From Chitinophagales bacterium (lineage in GTDB: Bacteria; Bacteroidota; Bacteroidia; Chitinophagales; Chitinophagaceae): 64,000 nucleotides of DNA. The notes under the pieces were generated by a model. It was not told the origin of the DNA and ran no database searches. It was given only the letters and a program-made list of their open reading frames with translations. Location: the NCBI GenBank assembly GCA_025353485.1, contig JANXQO010000027.1, positions 1 to 64,000 of the forward strand. The letters run 5' to 3'. Below are positions 18,185 through 27,775 of the stretch, in pieces (within the stretch, counting starts at the first letter, position 1; each line of letters opens with the position of its first letter). A program made the translations under genes and the position numbers.

Positions 18185-18940
18185 TTAAACCCTAACCGGC
18201 ACTGAATGTACAGCAGCAGCCATTTCTGCAATAAGCGTTTCATCTTTTTCAATTGCATTACCAACTACAATTATATCAGCGCCGGCTTTACAATTAAGAT
18301 AGGCTTTTTCAGGGTCTGTAATACCACCGCCAATAATTAAGGGAACCGAAATAGATTTTGAAACTTTCTCTATCATACTTTCACTGATTGTTCTTTTAGC
18401 ACCGCTGCCGCTATCCATATAAATTAATTTCATCCCCAGCATTTCTCCTGCCATAGCAGTACACATGGCAATATCATTTTTATCTGACGGCAAAGGCGCT
18501 GCACTGGAAATGTAAGAGACCGTTGTAGGGGCTCCCCCATCAATTACAATGTAGCCGGTACTCATAATCTCAAGCCCGCTGCTCTTTACAACCGGCGCAC
18601 TAATAACATGCTGCCCTATCAGCAACTCAGCGTTACGTCCGCTTATCAGTGACAGATATAACAATGCATCGGCATATTTTGAAACCTGCGAAGGGCTACC
18701 CGGAAAAAGTATAACAGGAATATTGCATGACCGTTTTATGTACTGTACACACTCATCTAAATAATTAGAAATAACCAAACTGCCACCCACCAAAAAATAA
18801 TCAACCTTTGCACTCATTGCCAGGTCAATCAAATTTTGCATTTTGCCGTCATTAACTTTATCCGGGTCTATTAAAACAGCAAACGATTTTTTCCCGTGCC
18901 GCTTTTTCTCCAGTAAAGAATTATATATCCTGTTGATCAT
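18185..18940 (-). CDS. Geranylgeranylglyceryl phosphate synthase family protein (PcrB/GGGPS-like)
   Basis: FAVLIDPDKVNDGK, FPGSPSQVSKYADALLYLSLISGRN, IYMDSGSGA, LIIGGGITDPEKA...GADIIVVGNAIEKD; start taken at internal ATG (MINRIY). Confidence 0.88.
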   Translation of the reverse strand: MINRIYNSLLEKKRHGKKSFAVLIDPDKVNDGKMQNLIDLAMSAKVDYFLVGGSLVISNYLDECVQYIKRSCNIPVILFPGSPSQVSKYADALLYLSLISGRNAELLIGQHVISAPVVKSSGLEIMSTGYIVIDGGAPTTVSYISSAAPLPSDKNDIAMCTAMAGEMLGMKLIYMDSGSGAKRTISESMIEKVSKSISVPLIIGGGITDPEKAYLNCKAGADIIVVGNAIEKDETLIAEMAAAVHSVPVRV

Positions 18941-19050
18941 TGTTTCCCCGATTAGTATTTGCAAAAATGTAAAAATTTTCTGTCTTATTAAAATTAACGT
19001 AAATAATATTGCTAAGGTTCGCATTCACTAAATACTTATAACTTTATAAG

Positions 19051-19446
19051 ATGATAAATGTTTTAAAAGAAATAAAGTTTAAAACAGCAAGAAGTGGTGG
19101 CAGTGGCGGACAAAATGTAAATAAAGTGGAAACAATGGTAGAAGGTTATTTTAATGTGCAGGCTTCGCAGTTATTTTCATCAGAGCAAAAAGATTTGATA
19201 AATAAAAAACTTGCCAATAAAATAACCGATGAGGGATTGTTACTGGTAAAAAGTCAAACTGAGCGAACACAACTTGGCAATAAAGAAGAAGTAATAAGAA
19301 AAATAAATACGCTTATCAACCATGCCATAATTAAACCTAAAAAAAGAAAGCCTACCAAACCCACCAAAGCTGCTAAAGAAAAAAGAATAGAATCAAAAAA
19401 AAAGAAAGGCGAAATAAAATTGGACAGAAGGAAAATTATTTTCTAA
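19051..19446 (+). CDS. arfB: Peptidyl-tRNA hydrolase / ribosome rescue factor ArfB
   Basis: RSGGSGGQNVNKVETMVEG (GGQ motif) with a basic C-terminal tail. Confidence 0.85.
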   Translation: MINVLKEIKFKTARSGGSGGQNVNKVETMVEGYFNVQASQLFSSEQKDLINKKLANKITDEGLLLVKSQTERTQLGNKEEVIRKINTLINHAIIKPKKRKPTKPTKAAKEKRIESKKKKGEIKLDRRKIIF

Positions 19447-19490
19447 AAAAATAGCAAGCCTTGATGCACTTGCTGTTTGCTGTTCGCTAT

Positions 19491-20132
19491 TCACTGTTTC
19501 TGTCTCGCTTTAACAGTATCAAAAAGTTTTTTTTGATTCTCAATTTCTGCCTGCTGGTCTTTTTGAGCTTTTATATTATCCTCTATTTGCTGTTCTAATT
19601 TCCTTTTCTTTTTTTGAAGATCGTCTCCATCATTTTGCAATGATTTATATTTTTTTTCGGCTTTTGTTACAACATCACCCTGTGCATTAATTTGCTGCTG
19701 AAGATCGTACGCTGCAACGGAGGACATCAGGTTATCAAGAAAATTTTTTGCATTAGTCATAGTTTTGCTATCAGAAGAGTCACTGATAAAATTTTCATTT
19801 CCTGAAGAAACAAGCATGCTTACAACAGTATTATCCTTGTCTTTCCTGCTTTTCCTGTCAGTTTTAAAATAAAGATCATACGGCTGATTACCCAGTTCCG
19901 GTATTATAACATTTTTGTACATCGAATATCCTTTTATGTCCTTGCTTTTGTATCCCATCTTTGTTAATTTGTCATCAATAGCACTGCTGACAGTTTTTTC
20001 CGGATAAGAAAATTCATTTTGAATAGCCGGTTTTTGTACTTCTTTAAAATTAATAAAAACATAATGCGCCTGCGAAGAAACTGTAATATTAAAGAAGAGA
20101 ATTGCTGCAAGTGTGTAAATTATTTTTTTCAT
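19491..20132 (-). CDS. Secreted coiled-coil hypothetical protein
   Basis: N-terminal signal peptide and C-terminal heptad-rich region; no family recognised. Confidence 0.65.
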   Translation of the reverse strand: MKKIIYTLAAILFFNITVSSQAHYVFINFKEVQKPAIQNEFSYPEKTVSSAIDDKLTKMGYKSKDIKGYSMYKNVIIPELGNQPYDLYFKTDRKSRKDKDNTVVSMLVSSGNENFISDSSDSKTMTNAKNFLDNLMSSVAAYDLQQQINAQGDVVTKAEKKYKSLQNDGDDLQKKKRKLEQQIEDNIKAQKDQQAEIENQKKLFDTVKARQKQ

Positions 20133-20232
20133 GGCAAAATATTTTATTAAATATACAAACTTAAAAAGCGTAATGGTATTAGAGTGGATAATTAAAAATT
20201 ATACAACTAAATTTGATTTTTAAAAAGGAAAA

Positions 20233-21732
20233 TTGAGCAGCATTAAAAAGTTAGCAGGGCAAACGGTTTGGTATGGTGCAAGTTCCATTGCTGCAAGGTT
20301 TTTAAATTATTTGCTTACTCCCTATCTTACCGCAAAGTTAAGCGGGCCGGGTTATGGAGATGTAAGTGTTATTTATGCAGCCATCCCTTTTTTGAACGTA
20401 CTTTTTACCTATGGATTAGAAACCGCTTACTTCAGGTTCTCTCAAAAAGAAGAATTTAAAAAAGATATTTACAGCACTTCATCCATTTCCATTTTCATCA
20501 GCACCATAATTTTAACCGGGCTGCTTTTAATATCACATTCTTCATTTGCACATTGGCTAAAATTAGATGCCCATCCGGAATTTATAACTTACAGCGCTTT
20601 AATAATTGCTTTTGATACTTTAACCACATTACCCTTTGCAAAGCTGCGCCAACAGGGAAGGCCAAAAAAATTCGCATTACTACGGATCATCAGTATTTTT
20701 ATTACCATCATCCTTACTTATTTTTTTATCTCCGTTTGCCCAAAAATTGTGGCTAACGATCCTGCGGGGTTTGTTGCAAAATATTATATAAAAAATTATG
20801 GAGTAGGATATGTAATCATTGCCAATTTAATCTCTTCATTTATTACACTGTTGTTATTATTAAAAGAATTATTTTCTTTTAAATGGAAGTTTAATAAAAC
20901 TATTTGGAAAACGATAATGATCTATTCATTACCATTGGTAATTGCAGGATTTGGAGGGATGATAAATGAAACCTTCGACAGGATAATGTTGTTGTGGTGG
21001 GCACCCGTTCATGGTATTGATGCCGCTAAAAACGAAGTAGGAATTTACAGTGCATGCTATAAGCTGTCTATATTAATATCCCTGTTCATACAGGCATTTC
21101 GCATGGGTGCAGAACCGTTTTTCTTTAAGCAATCCCAGGGGGAGAACCCACAAAAAATATATGCAAGAGTTATGAAATTTTTTGTTATCACTATCACCGT
21201 TATGTTTTTAGCAGTTGCATTGTATTTAGACCTGTGGAAGTATTTTATTCGTAACAAAACATTTTGGGTTGGTCTAAAAGTGGTGCCTATATTGCTTTTG
21301 GCAAATATGTTTCTTGGCATTTATTACAATCTTTCCATCTGGTACAAGCTTACACATAAAACAATTTCCGGAGCATACATTACTTTAATCGGTGCGGTAA
21401 TTACTTTGATAATTAATTATATTTTTATTCCTTATTACAGTTATATGGCATGTGCCTGGGCTACATTTTTTTGTTATGGAAGCATGATGGTTATTTCTTT
21501 TATGTGGGGACAAAAAGCATATCGCATTCCCTATGCATGGAAAAAATTAGTTGCCTACATAATCATTGTAGTGCTGTTATTCTTTGTACATCGCATGGTT
21601 ATTTATTTCTTCAATAATGAATTTGTAAATATTTCAGCAGCAAGCTTATTATTGTTTATTTATTTACTTTTTATTACGAAGGTTGAAAGAAGAGAATTTA
21701 AGAACTTACCTGCCATCGGAAGATTTTTTTAA
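20233..21732 (+). CDS. Polysaccharide/lipid flippase (MATE-like oligosaccharide exporter family)
   Basis: ~12-14 TM segments; LAGQTVWYGASSIAARFLNYLLTPYLT N-terminus. Confidence 0.85.
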   Translation: MSSIKKLAGQTVWYGASSIAARFLNYLLTPYLTAKLSGPGYGDVSVIYAAIPFLNVLFTYGLETAYFRFSQKEEFKKDIYSTSSISIFISTIILTGLLLISHSSFAHWLKLDAHPEFITYSALIIAFDTLTTLPFAKLRQQGRPKKFALLRIISIFITIILTYFFISVCPKIVANDPAGFVAKYYIKNYGVGYVIIANLISSFITLLLLLKELFSFKWKFNKTIWKTIMIYSLPLVIAGFGGMINETFDRIMLLWWAPVHGIDAAKNEVGIYSACYKLSILISLFIQAFRMGAEPFFFKQSQGENPQKIYARVMKFFVITITVMFLAVALYLDLWKYFIRNKTFWVGLKVVPILLLANMFLGIYYNLSIWYKLTHKTISGAYITLIGAVITLIINYIFIPYYSYMACAWATFFCYGSMMVISFMWGQKAYRIPYAWKKLVAYIIIVVLLFFVHRMVIYFFNNEFVNISAASLLLFIYLLFITKVERREFKNLPAIGRFF

Positions 21733-21781
21733 GAATATATTTTATTGTATCAACAATCAGTAATGAATTATGAACTAAAAG

Positions 21782-22807
21782 ATGAAAAGGTTTCTACAAA
21801 AAATATTAGGTCCTCTTTTAACCCGTCTTGCTGCAAAAGCATCTTCGCCTCAAAGAAAAGATGTATTCAGTTCATTAAGCAGACTGCTGCGTAATATCGA
21901 AAAAAATAAAGGTAAAAAGGGGATAATGCTTGATCTTGATATTTCTATAGATAAATTTATAATCTTCAGCGATCATCATAAAGGTAATAAAGATCATGGA
22001 GATGATTTTGCTAACAACGAGCCCAATTATTTAGCAGCCCTGAATTATTATCTGCTTAATAAATTTACCTATATAAATCTTGGCGATGCAGAAGAATTGT
22101 GGAAATATAATCCCAGGGAGGTTATTTCAAAAAATATTACAGCATTAAGAAGCGAAGCAAAATTTCAACAGGAAAATAAATATCATAAAACATTCGGCAA
22201 TCACGATCTTATCTGGAAAAACAAATTAGATGTAGATATATGGTTTAAAGATATTTTCAGTTTGCCTTTGCCGGTATGGGAAGGTATACTGCTGAAAACA
22301 GTAATAAACCAAAAGCAGCTTTCTATTTTTTTAACGCACGGCCACCAGGGAGATAAAATGAGTGACAACAACGCTTTCAGCACATGGATAGTATCTCATA
22401 TCTGGCGGCCGCTACAGCGTTACCTGCAGATAAATGTCAATACCCCTGCAAAAGATTTTACACTAAGAGATAAACACAATATTATGATGCATGACTGGAG
22501 CAGCAGGCACGAAAATTTATTGCTTATTACAGGCCATACGCATAAGCCTGTCTTTGCATCGGGCCTGTATTCTGATCATCCTAACAATACGGTAAATGAT
22601 ACTAAAATTGCTGCAGCCCAAAATCAAAGCAAATTAAAACCATCTTACTTTAACAGCGGTTGCTGTTGCTATAATGATGGGGATATAACAGGCATTGAAA
22701 TATGCGATGGAAAAATTGCATTAATAAAATGGCATTGGGATAACAATGCTTCTCAACGTTTTGTTTTAGAGGAAAAGGAACTGGATGAATTGATAAAAGA
22801 ACTTTAA
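21782..22807 (+). CDS. Metallophosphoesterase
   Basis: FSDHHKGNKDHGDDF, NLGDAEELW, FGNHDL, LTHGHQGD, ITGHTHKPVF. Confidence 0.88.
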   Translation: MKRFLQKILGPLLTRLAAKASSPQRKDVFSSLSRLLRNIEKNKGKKGIMLDLDISIDKFIIFSDHHKGNKDHGDDFANNEPNYLAALNYYLLNKFTYINLGDAEELWKYNPREVISKNITALRSEAKFQQENKYHKTFGNHDLIWKNKLDVDIWFKDIFSLPLPVWEGILLKTVINQKQLSIFLTHGHQGDKMSDNNAFSTWIVSHIWRPLQRYLQINVNTPAKDFTLRDKHNIMMHDWSSRHENLLLITGHTHKPVFASGLYSDHPNNTVNDTKIAAAQNQSKLKPSYFNSGCCCYNDGDITGIEICDGKIALIKWHWDNNASQRFVLEEKELDELIKEL

Positions 22808-22918
22808 AAAACTCCTGAACGGTTCAAAATCCTCCAGGAGTTGGCTTCTAATAAAAGTTTCCAAAAAAAATTCTTCATTTTTTAAAATATTGTTCCCTGC
22901 TATTCGTCTTACCTATAA

Positions 22919-23491
22919 ATGAAGGAAGTTCTCAGCATACCGTTAATTATGAGTGATGAACAAAAAAATATCACACAAATTTTTAATGAATACAGCAGGC
23001 GCCTGCTGGGGTTTATAAAAAAAAGAATATCCAGCAATGAAGATGCAGAAGATATTTTGCAGGAGGTTTTTTACCAGTTTGCAGGAAGCACAGAACCCAT
23101 AGAACAATTATCGGCATGGCTTTTTACCACTACCCGGAATAAGATAACCGACAAATACAGGAAAAAGAAAACCGAATTACTGGATGATATTTTTCCTTCA
23201 TCAGGAGAAGATGATATGGAGTGGCAGGAAATTTTATTTACTGCAAATGCAGATGCTGAAACTGAATATTTAAGAAATATTTTTTGGACAACACTTTATG
23301 AGGCTTTGGATGAATTACCAACAGAACAAAAAGAAACTTTTATCGCACATGAATTGGATGATATCCCATTTGAACAAATAGCAAAGCAAACAAATGTACC
23401 CGTTGCAACACTTATTTCAAGAAAACGGTATGCAGTGCTTCATTTGAGAGAGCGGTTGCTGACATTAAAAAACGAATTATTAAATTTTTAA
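22919..23491 (+). CDS. ECF RNA polymerase sigma factor
   Basis: NEDAEDILQEVFYQF, AWLFTTTRNKITDKYRKKK, region 4 EQIAKQTNVPVATLISRKRYA. Confidence 0.9.
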   Translation: MKEVLSIPLIMSDEQKNITQIFNEYSRRLLGFIKKRISSNEDAEDILQEVFYQFAGSTEPIEQLSAWLFTTTRNKITDKYRKKKTELLDDIFPSSGEDDMEWQEILFTANADAETEYLRNIFWTTLYEALDELPTEQKETFIAHELDDIPFEQIAKQTNVPVATLISRKRYAVLHLRERLLTLKNELLNF

Positions 23492-23503
23492 AAAAATATT
23501 TTT

Positions 23504-23863
23504 ATGAACAATAATAAAAGATTTAGATGGAATAAAGGATTTGTATTCTTTATACTATTTCTTCCTGCATTTTTTTTCATGGGCTTTATAGTAATGTTTT
23601 TATGGAATCATATTTTACCAGGTGCAATTCATGCTAATGCAATTACTTATTGGCAGGGATTAGGCATTTTAATTTTAAGCAGGATATTATTTGGAGGCTT
23701 TAATAAAAGGCATTGGAGCAGCGAAAGAAGAATGCACGGCGGTATGAGAGAAAAATTTGCAAATATGACGCCAGAAGAAAGAGAAAATTTTAAAGCCGGA
23801 TGGAAAGACCGCTGCAACAGGTGGAAAAGAAAAGATGATACCTCAACAACTGCTACAGAATAA
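23504..23863 (+). CDS. Small membrane protein downstream of ECF sigma
   Basis: Two TM segments, compact spacing with the sigma gene. Confidence 0.65.
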   Translation: MNNNKRFRWNKGFVFFILFLPAFFFMGFIVMFLWNHILPGAIHANAITYWQGLGILILSRILFGGFNKRHWSSERRMHGGMREKFANMTPEERENFKAGWKDRCNRWKRKDDTSTTATE

Positions 23864-23878
23864 TTTAAACTTACAATA

Positions 23879-24094
23879 ATGGAAGTGCTGATTTTTAAAA
23901 CAAACCTCCGCTACAAAAAACATATAAATGCAATAGAGCATCATATTGCAAAACAACCGGGTATTATAAAGTGGAATGTTGACCTGAAAGATGCTGATAA
24001 AATATTAAGAATAGAAACCATGAATCTTCATCCCGCAAAAATTGAAAGTCTTGTAAAAAAAGCGGGATACAATTGTGAGGAATTAAAAGATTAA
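23879..24094 (+). CDS. HMA-fold-like small protein lacking the CxxC motif
   Basis: EVLIFKTNLRYKKHINAIEHHIAKQPGIIKWNVDLKDADKILRIETMNLHPAKIESLVKKAGYNCEEL, HMA-like pattern. Confidence 0.6.
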   Translation: MEVLIFKTNLRYKKHINAIEHHIAKQPGIIKWNVDLKDADKILRIETMNLHPAKIESLVKKAGYNCEELKD

Positions 24095-25233
24095 TTCACC
24101 TCAAACAAAAGGAACTGTGTTTTTTGTTCCTTAGCAAAATTATTATCAGATACAAATACCAATGTCTTATGCCCGTTGGGCAGATCAGGGCCAAACGTTA
24201 CACCTTCAATATTATCAATATAAATTCCGAGGTCATCCATATTTATTAAAAGTTTTTTTGCTGCCGGATGCTTAAAATATTGTTCCGTAAGAGATTTTAA
24301 TTGAGAGATATCAGAAGCATTGGAAAGATCAGTAATATAAACACGTATCGTACAGGCCTGGATACCTGCAGAGAATGAACGCTCGATCACCAGCAATTTA
24401 TTTTTACCAATAGAAAGTATATCCGGTATTCCATTTATCATAAAATCATTTGCAGGAACAGGGGCATGAGCCACAGGTTCTAAACGATATGCATATTGCT
24501 GCACAGGCTTGTGGCTTTTCATATCATATTTAATTATCCTTGTGTATGTATCAGCATCCTGCAAACCTGCACGGGGGCCATCTTCGTACAAAGGCTCTTC
24601 AACACTTATGTACATTGTTTTAAAATTATCTGCAAAAGTTAGTCCTTCAAAAACGCCATTTTGCCGCAAACCATTTTCAGTTGCATGCATGTGCATTTGC
24701 GCAGGTAAAGCAAAAGTGTCAATATATTTTCCTTCTTTATTTATTATTGTGATAGCAGGGTCTTCAAGAATGATTTCTTTCTTTACAATTCTTTCTCCTT
24801 CGCTTGTCCATACAAATTTATCCATAACAGGATTATAACGCAAAGCCTCAGGGTCCGGGGCATGAGCAGGATCTGTTTTTGAAGAAGGATATGATGCCCC
24901 GTTTTGTTGCAATAACGTAGTAACATTTACAAATTCAACACTGTCAATTCTATTTTGTGTAAAATTTATTTTTACAGTATAAAATCTTGCAGGATTAATT
25001 TGTGAGCGGTCATCGCAGATAAGATAATATTGCTTGCTTTTAGGATCATAATCAATTCCCGAAAGGCCGCCAATAGTAGTTCCTTTATATTGTTGATTAT
25101 AGGGTATCTCATATCCGCCAAGATACTTTAATGAATTTATAGAAACGGCTTTCCCTGCTCTGTTGCGTGTTACAGAACACGAACTTAAAATAACAACAAT
25201 TATAAATGCGGTTGAAAATATTTTTTTTATCAA
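24091..25233 (-). CDS. Esterase-like activity of phytase family protein (lipoprotein)
   Basis: Lipobox SSCS; GGLSGIDYDPKSKQYYLICDDRS, NGVFEGLTF...NIEGVTFGPDLPNGHKTLVFVSDNNF. Confidence 0.8.
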   Translation of the reverse strand: MIKKIFSTAFIIVVILSSCSVTRNRAGKAVSINSLKYLGGYEIPYNQQYKGTTIGGLSGIDYDPKSKQYYLICDDRSQINPARFYTVKINFTQNRIDSVEFVNVTTLLQQNGASYPSSKTDPAHAPDPEALRYNPVMDKFVWTSEGERIVKKEIILEDPAITIINKEGKYIDTFALPAQMHMHATENGLRQNGVFEGLTFADNFKTMYISVEEPLYEDGPRAGLQDADTYTRIIKYDMKSHKPVQQYAYRLEPVAHAPVPANDFMINGIPDILSIGKNKLLVIERSFSAGIQACTIRVYITDLSNASDISQLKSLTEQYFKHPAAKKLLINMDDLGIYIDNIEGVTFGPDLPNGHKTLVFVSDNNFAKEQKTQFLLFEVN

Positions 25234-27704
25234 TCTATATCTTTTTTATTATTCACTTTTAAAAATGCGCCCCTTGTTGGCGACGGCACCGGAGCATTTA
25301 TTCCTTTTATTCCTTTCCACAAAACTTCATTAAATTCAAAATCATTTACCGCATCAGCCTGTGCAAAATTAAATTGTGCACTTTTTTTAGAGAGTTTATT
25401 TACCGCAGTATTCTTTAGTGAAAGATCAATATTGTTAGGCATTGCAACAAACGGAGTAAGATTAGCTTTGTTTGTAAAGCAGCGCCACAAAGGCTCTGCA
25501 GCTGCATCATACTGGCTCATGGGAGAAATGCCAAGAATCAATTCTATGGTTCGCAGCATACCGCTGGTAGTATAAGGGGTGTGATCAATATAATGTCTGC
25601 GAACATAAGGGCCAATCACATAGGCCGGGCTGCGGTGAGCATCCACATGATCAGGCCCGTTTTGGGCATCATCTTCCAAAATAAAAACTACGCAATCTTT
25701 CCATACAGCACTTTTACTAAGGTGCTCAATAAACATTCCCACGGCAAGATCATTATCTGCAACATGCGCAAAAGGAGTAGGCCGCCCTACATTCAAACCT
25801 TCTGTATGATCATTAGGAAAACGCAAAGTATTGAGACGGGGTAATGCATTTTTCATCACCAATGAATCAAACTCTCTTTTCCATTGTGAAAATCGTGTGG
25901 TATCCTGCACCCGCATATTCCATCCTATATAGTAGGAACAAAAATGATCTTTTAATACAGGAATGTTTGGTTTATAATCGTCAGCAAACTCTCCATAGGT
26001 TCTGTAGCTAACACCGGTTTTTTTACAATGATCCCAGATAAAACCGCCTTTGTTGTTGGCAATTTCTCTTGTGCCTTCGGCATCATAAGTGCCGCCACGG
26101 CCGCCATAACTTGTTACCCAGTTTTTTTCCAGGTAATCTGTAGCGTAAGCGCCCATGCTCCAGTTATGGCCGTCTGCACTTACTTCGGCATCTACGTAAA
26201 AATTATCAAGCAACACAAATTCTTTTGCAAGCTTATGCTGGTTGGGTGTAATTTTTTCGCCAAATAATACAAGACTGCTATCTCCATTACCTTCTTTTAT
26301 ATCACCTAACACCTGGTCGTACGTACGATTTTCTTTGATAATGTAAAACACATATTTAATGGGTGAAGGATCTCCTATTCTTTTTGGAATAGGGTTTCCT
26401 TCTTCTCCCGTGGATAATAGTTCTTTCTCTTTTGTATAAGGCGTATTTTGATAGACCTGCATTGAATAGATACCTAATTGTTTTACAGAAGGCAGATCAA
26501 TGATACTCATAGTACCTTTAAATAAACCGCCAATGTATTGCTCTTCCACAGGTCTGGTTTTATCTCCTCCCTGGTAATTTACTTTTTGTTTTTTTATAGT
26601 TGGATTTGGCCCGTAGGGGTTTGCCATAGAAGAAAAACCTTTGCCATTGGTTACAAATATTTTTTTTCCGATAACCTTTACGCAGGTAGGATACCAGCCT
26701 GTTGGGATAAAGCCTTTGCTGCTGCTAAAGCCGGGTGTACTTACATCAAAAATTGCAAGACAGTTATTATCAGCATTGGCGATGTATAAAGTTTTTTCAT
26801 CTTCACTTAAGGCTACCCCATTTGTTGTAGAACCCGGAGGTGCATCAGGATATAATGAAGAGGTAAGGGTTTCAATAACTTGTTTCTTTTTAATATCAAT
26901 AACCGAGACTGAGTTATCATTTGCATTGGCAACAAACAGGTATCCATTTTTAGAGAGACACATATCGTTTGGATTATCACCTACAGCAATCTCATTTTTT
27001 ATTTTTAGCTTCTTTGTATCAAACACCAATAATTTATCACAGCCCCAGCAGGTAATGTATAATTCTTTTTTATCAGCAGATAATAAACAGGTGTATGCCT
27101 CAGCATTTAATTTAGATTGATAAATAATTTCTTTATTAAGAAGATTGATGACATACAGTGAATTATTATCCTTTGTAACCACATACAACAGGTTTTTTTT
27201 ATCATCAATTTCAATTCCGGCAGGTGAAATTTTTTCAGGCCATTTTTTACCAAGCCTAATACTGTCTTTTAAAAGAAGTTTATTGTTAGTGATGGAATAT
27301 TTCAATATCCGGTTATCATTACCACCGGAGGCATACAAATATTTTTCATCAGCACTAAACTTTAATCCCATCCAGCTTTTAGCGATCTCTATATTATCAA
27401 GGATCTTTTCTTTTCTTACATCAATAAGCTGAAGGGTTTGTGTGCTCTGGCCATTATTTGTAACTGCCATATATTTTTTTGAAGATGATACAGCAATATT
27501 TAGCGGAAGATCTCCTAAAGAAAAACTTCTGCCTGCAGGTGTTAAGCTCCATCCATTAGGTAATAAAACTTTTTTATTTTGTACCTGGACGTGTGTTTGT
27601 GCAGAAGCTGAAGAAACTAAAATCAAAAAGTAAATAATTATTTTTTTCATGCGAATTATCTTGAGTTGCGAATTTAAGTTAATCTGTTTACCAAATTTCT
27701 TCAA
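25230..27704 (-). CDS. YncE-like beta-propeller / phosphoesterase (alkaline-phosphatase superfamily) fusion
   Basis: YVTN-type repeats (VANANDNSVSVIDIKKKQVIETL) followed by FYIIKENRTYDQVLGD...VFILEDDAQNGPDHVDAHRSPAYVIGPYVRR. Confidence 0.88.
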   Translation of the reverse strand: MKKFGKQINLNSQLKIIRMKKIIIYFLILVSSASAQTHVQVQNKKVLLPNGWSLTPAGRSFSLGDLPLNIAVSSSKKYMAVTNNGQSTQTLQLIDVRKEKILDNIEIAKSWMGLKFSADEKYLYASGGNDNRILKYSITNNKLLLKDSIRLGKKWPEKISPAGIEIDDKKNLLYVVTKDNNSLYVINLLNKEIIYQSKLNAEAYTCLLSADKKELYITCWGCDKLLVFDTKKLKIKNEIAVGDNPNDMCLSKNGYLFVANANDNSVSVIDIKKKQVIETLTSSLYPDAPPGSTTNGVALSEDEKTLYIANADNNCLAIFDVSTPGFSSSKGFIPTGWYPTCVKVIGKKIFVTNGKGFSSMANPYGPNPTIKKQKVNYQGGDKTRPVEEQYIGGLFKGTMSIIDLPSVKQLGIYSMQVYQNTPYTKEKELLSTGEEGNPIPKRIGDPSPIKYVFYIIKENRTYDQVLGDIKEGNGDSSLVLFGEKITPNQHKLAKEFVLLDNFYVDAEVSADGHNWSMGAYATDYLEKNWVTSYGGRGGTYDAEGTREIANNKGGFIWDHCKKTGVSYRTYGEFADDYKPNIPVLKDHFCSYYIGWNMRVQDTTRFSQWKREFDSLVMKNALPRLNTLRFPNDHTEGLNVGRPTPFAHVADNDLAVGMFIEHLSKSAVWKDCVVFILEDDAQNGPDHVDAHRSPAYVIGPYVRRHYIDHTPYTTSGMLRTIELILGISPMSQYDAAAEPLWRCFTNKANLTPFVAMPNNIDLSLKNTAVNKLSKKSAQFNFAQADAVNDFEFNEVLWKGIKGINAPVPSPTRGAFLKVNNKKDID

Positions 27705-27775
27705 ATAGGTTAGATGAAAGGCTTATTTTACCTTCGTCATTCATTCCTGTTGAAAAACAGTAAATACTTCAAAGC

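Noticed and set aside
22810-22842. AACTCCTG...CAGGAGTT hairpin as a terminator
   Set aside because: Good stem but no T-tract, so termination is unsupported; may be an attenuator or chance hairpin.
26641-27120. 159-aa ORF antisense to the YncE/phosphoesterase gene
   Set aside because: Shadow ORF with no independent support.
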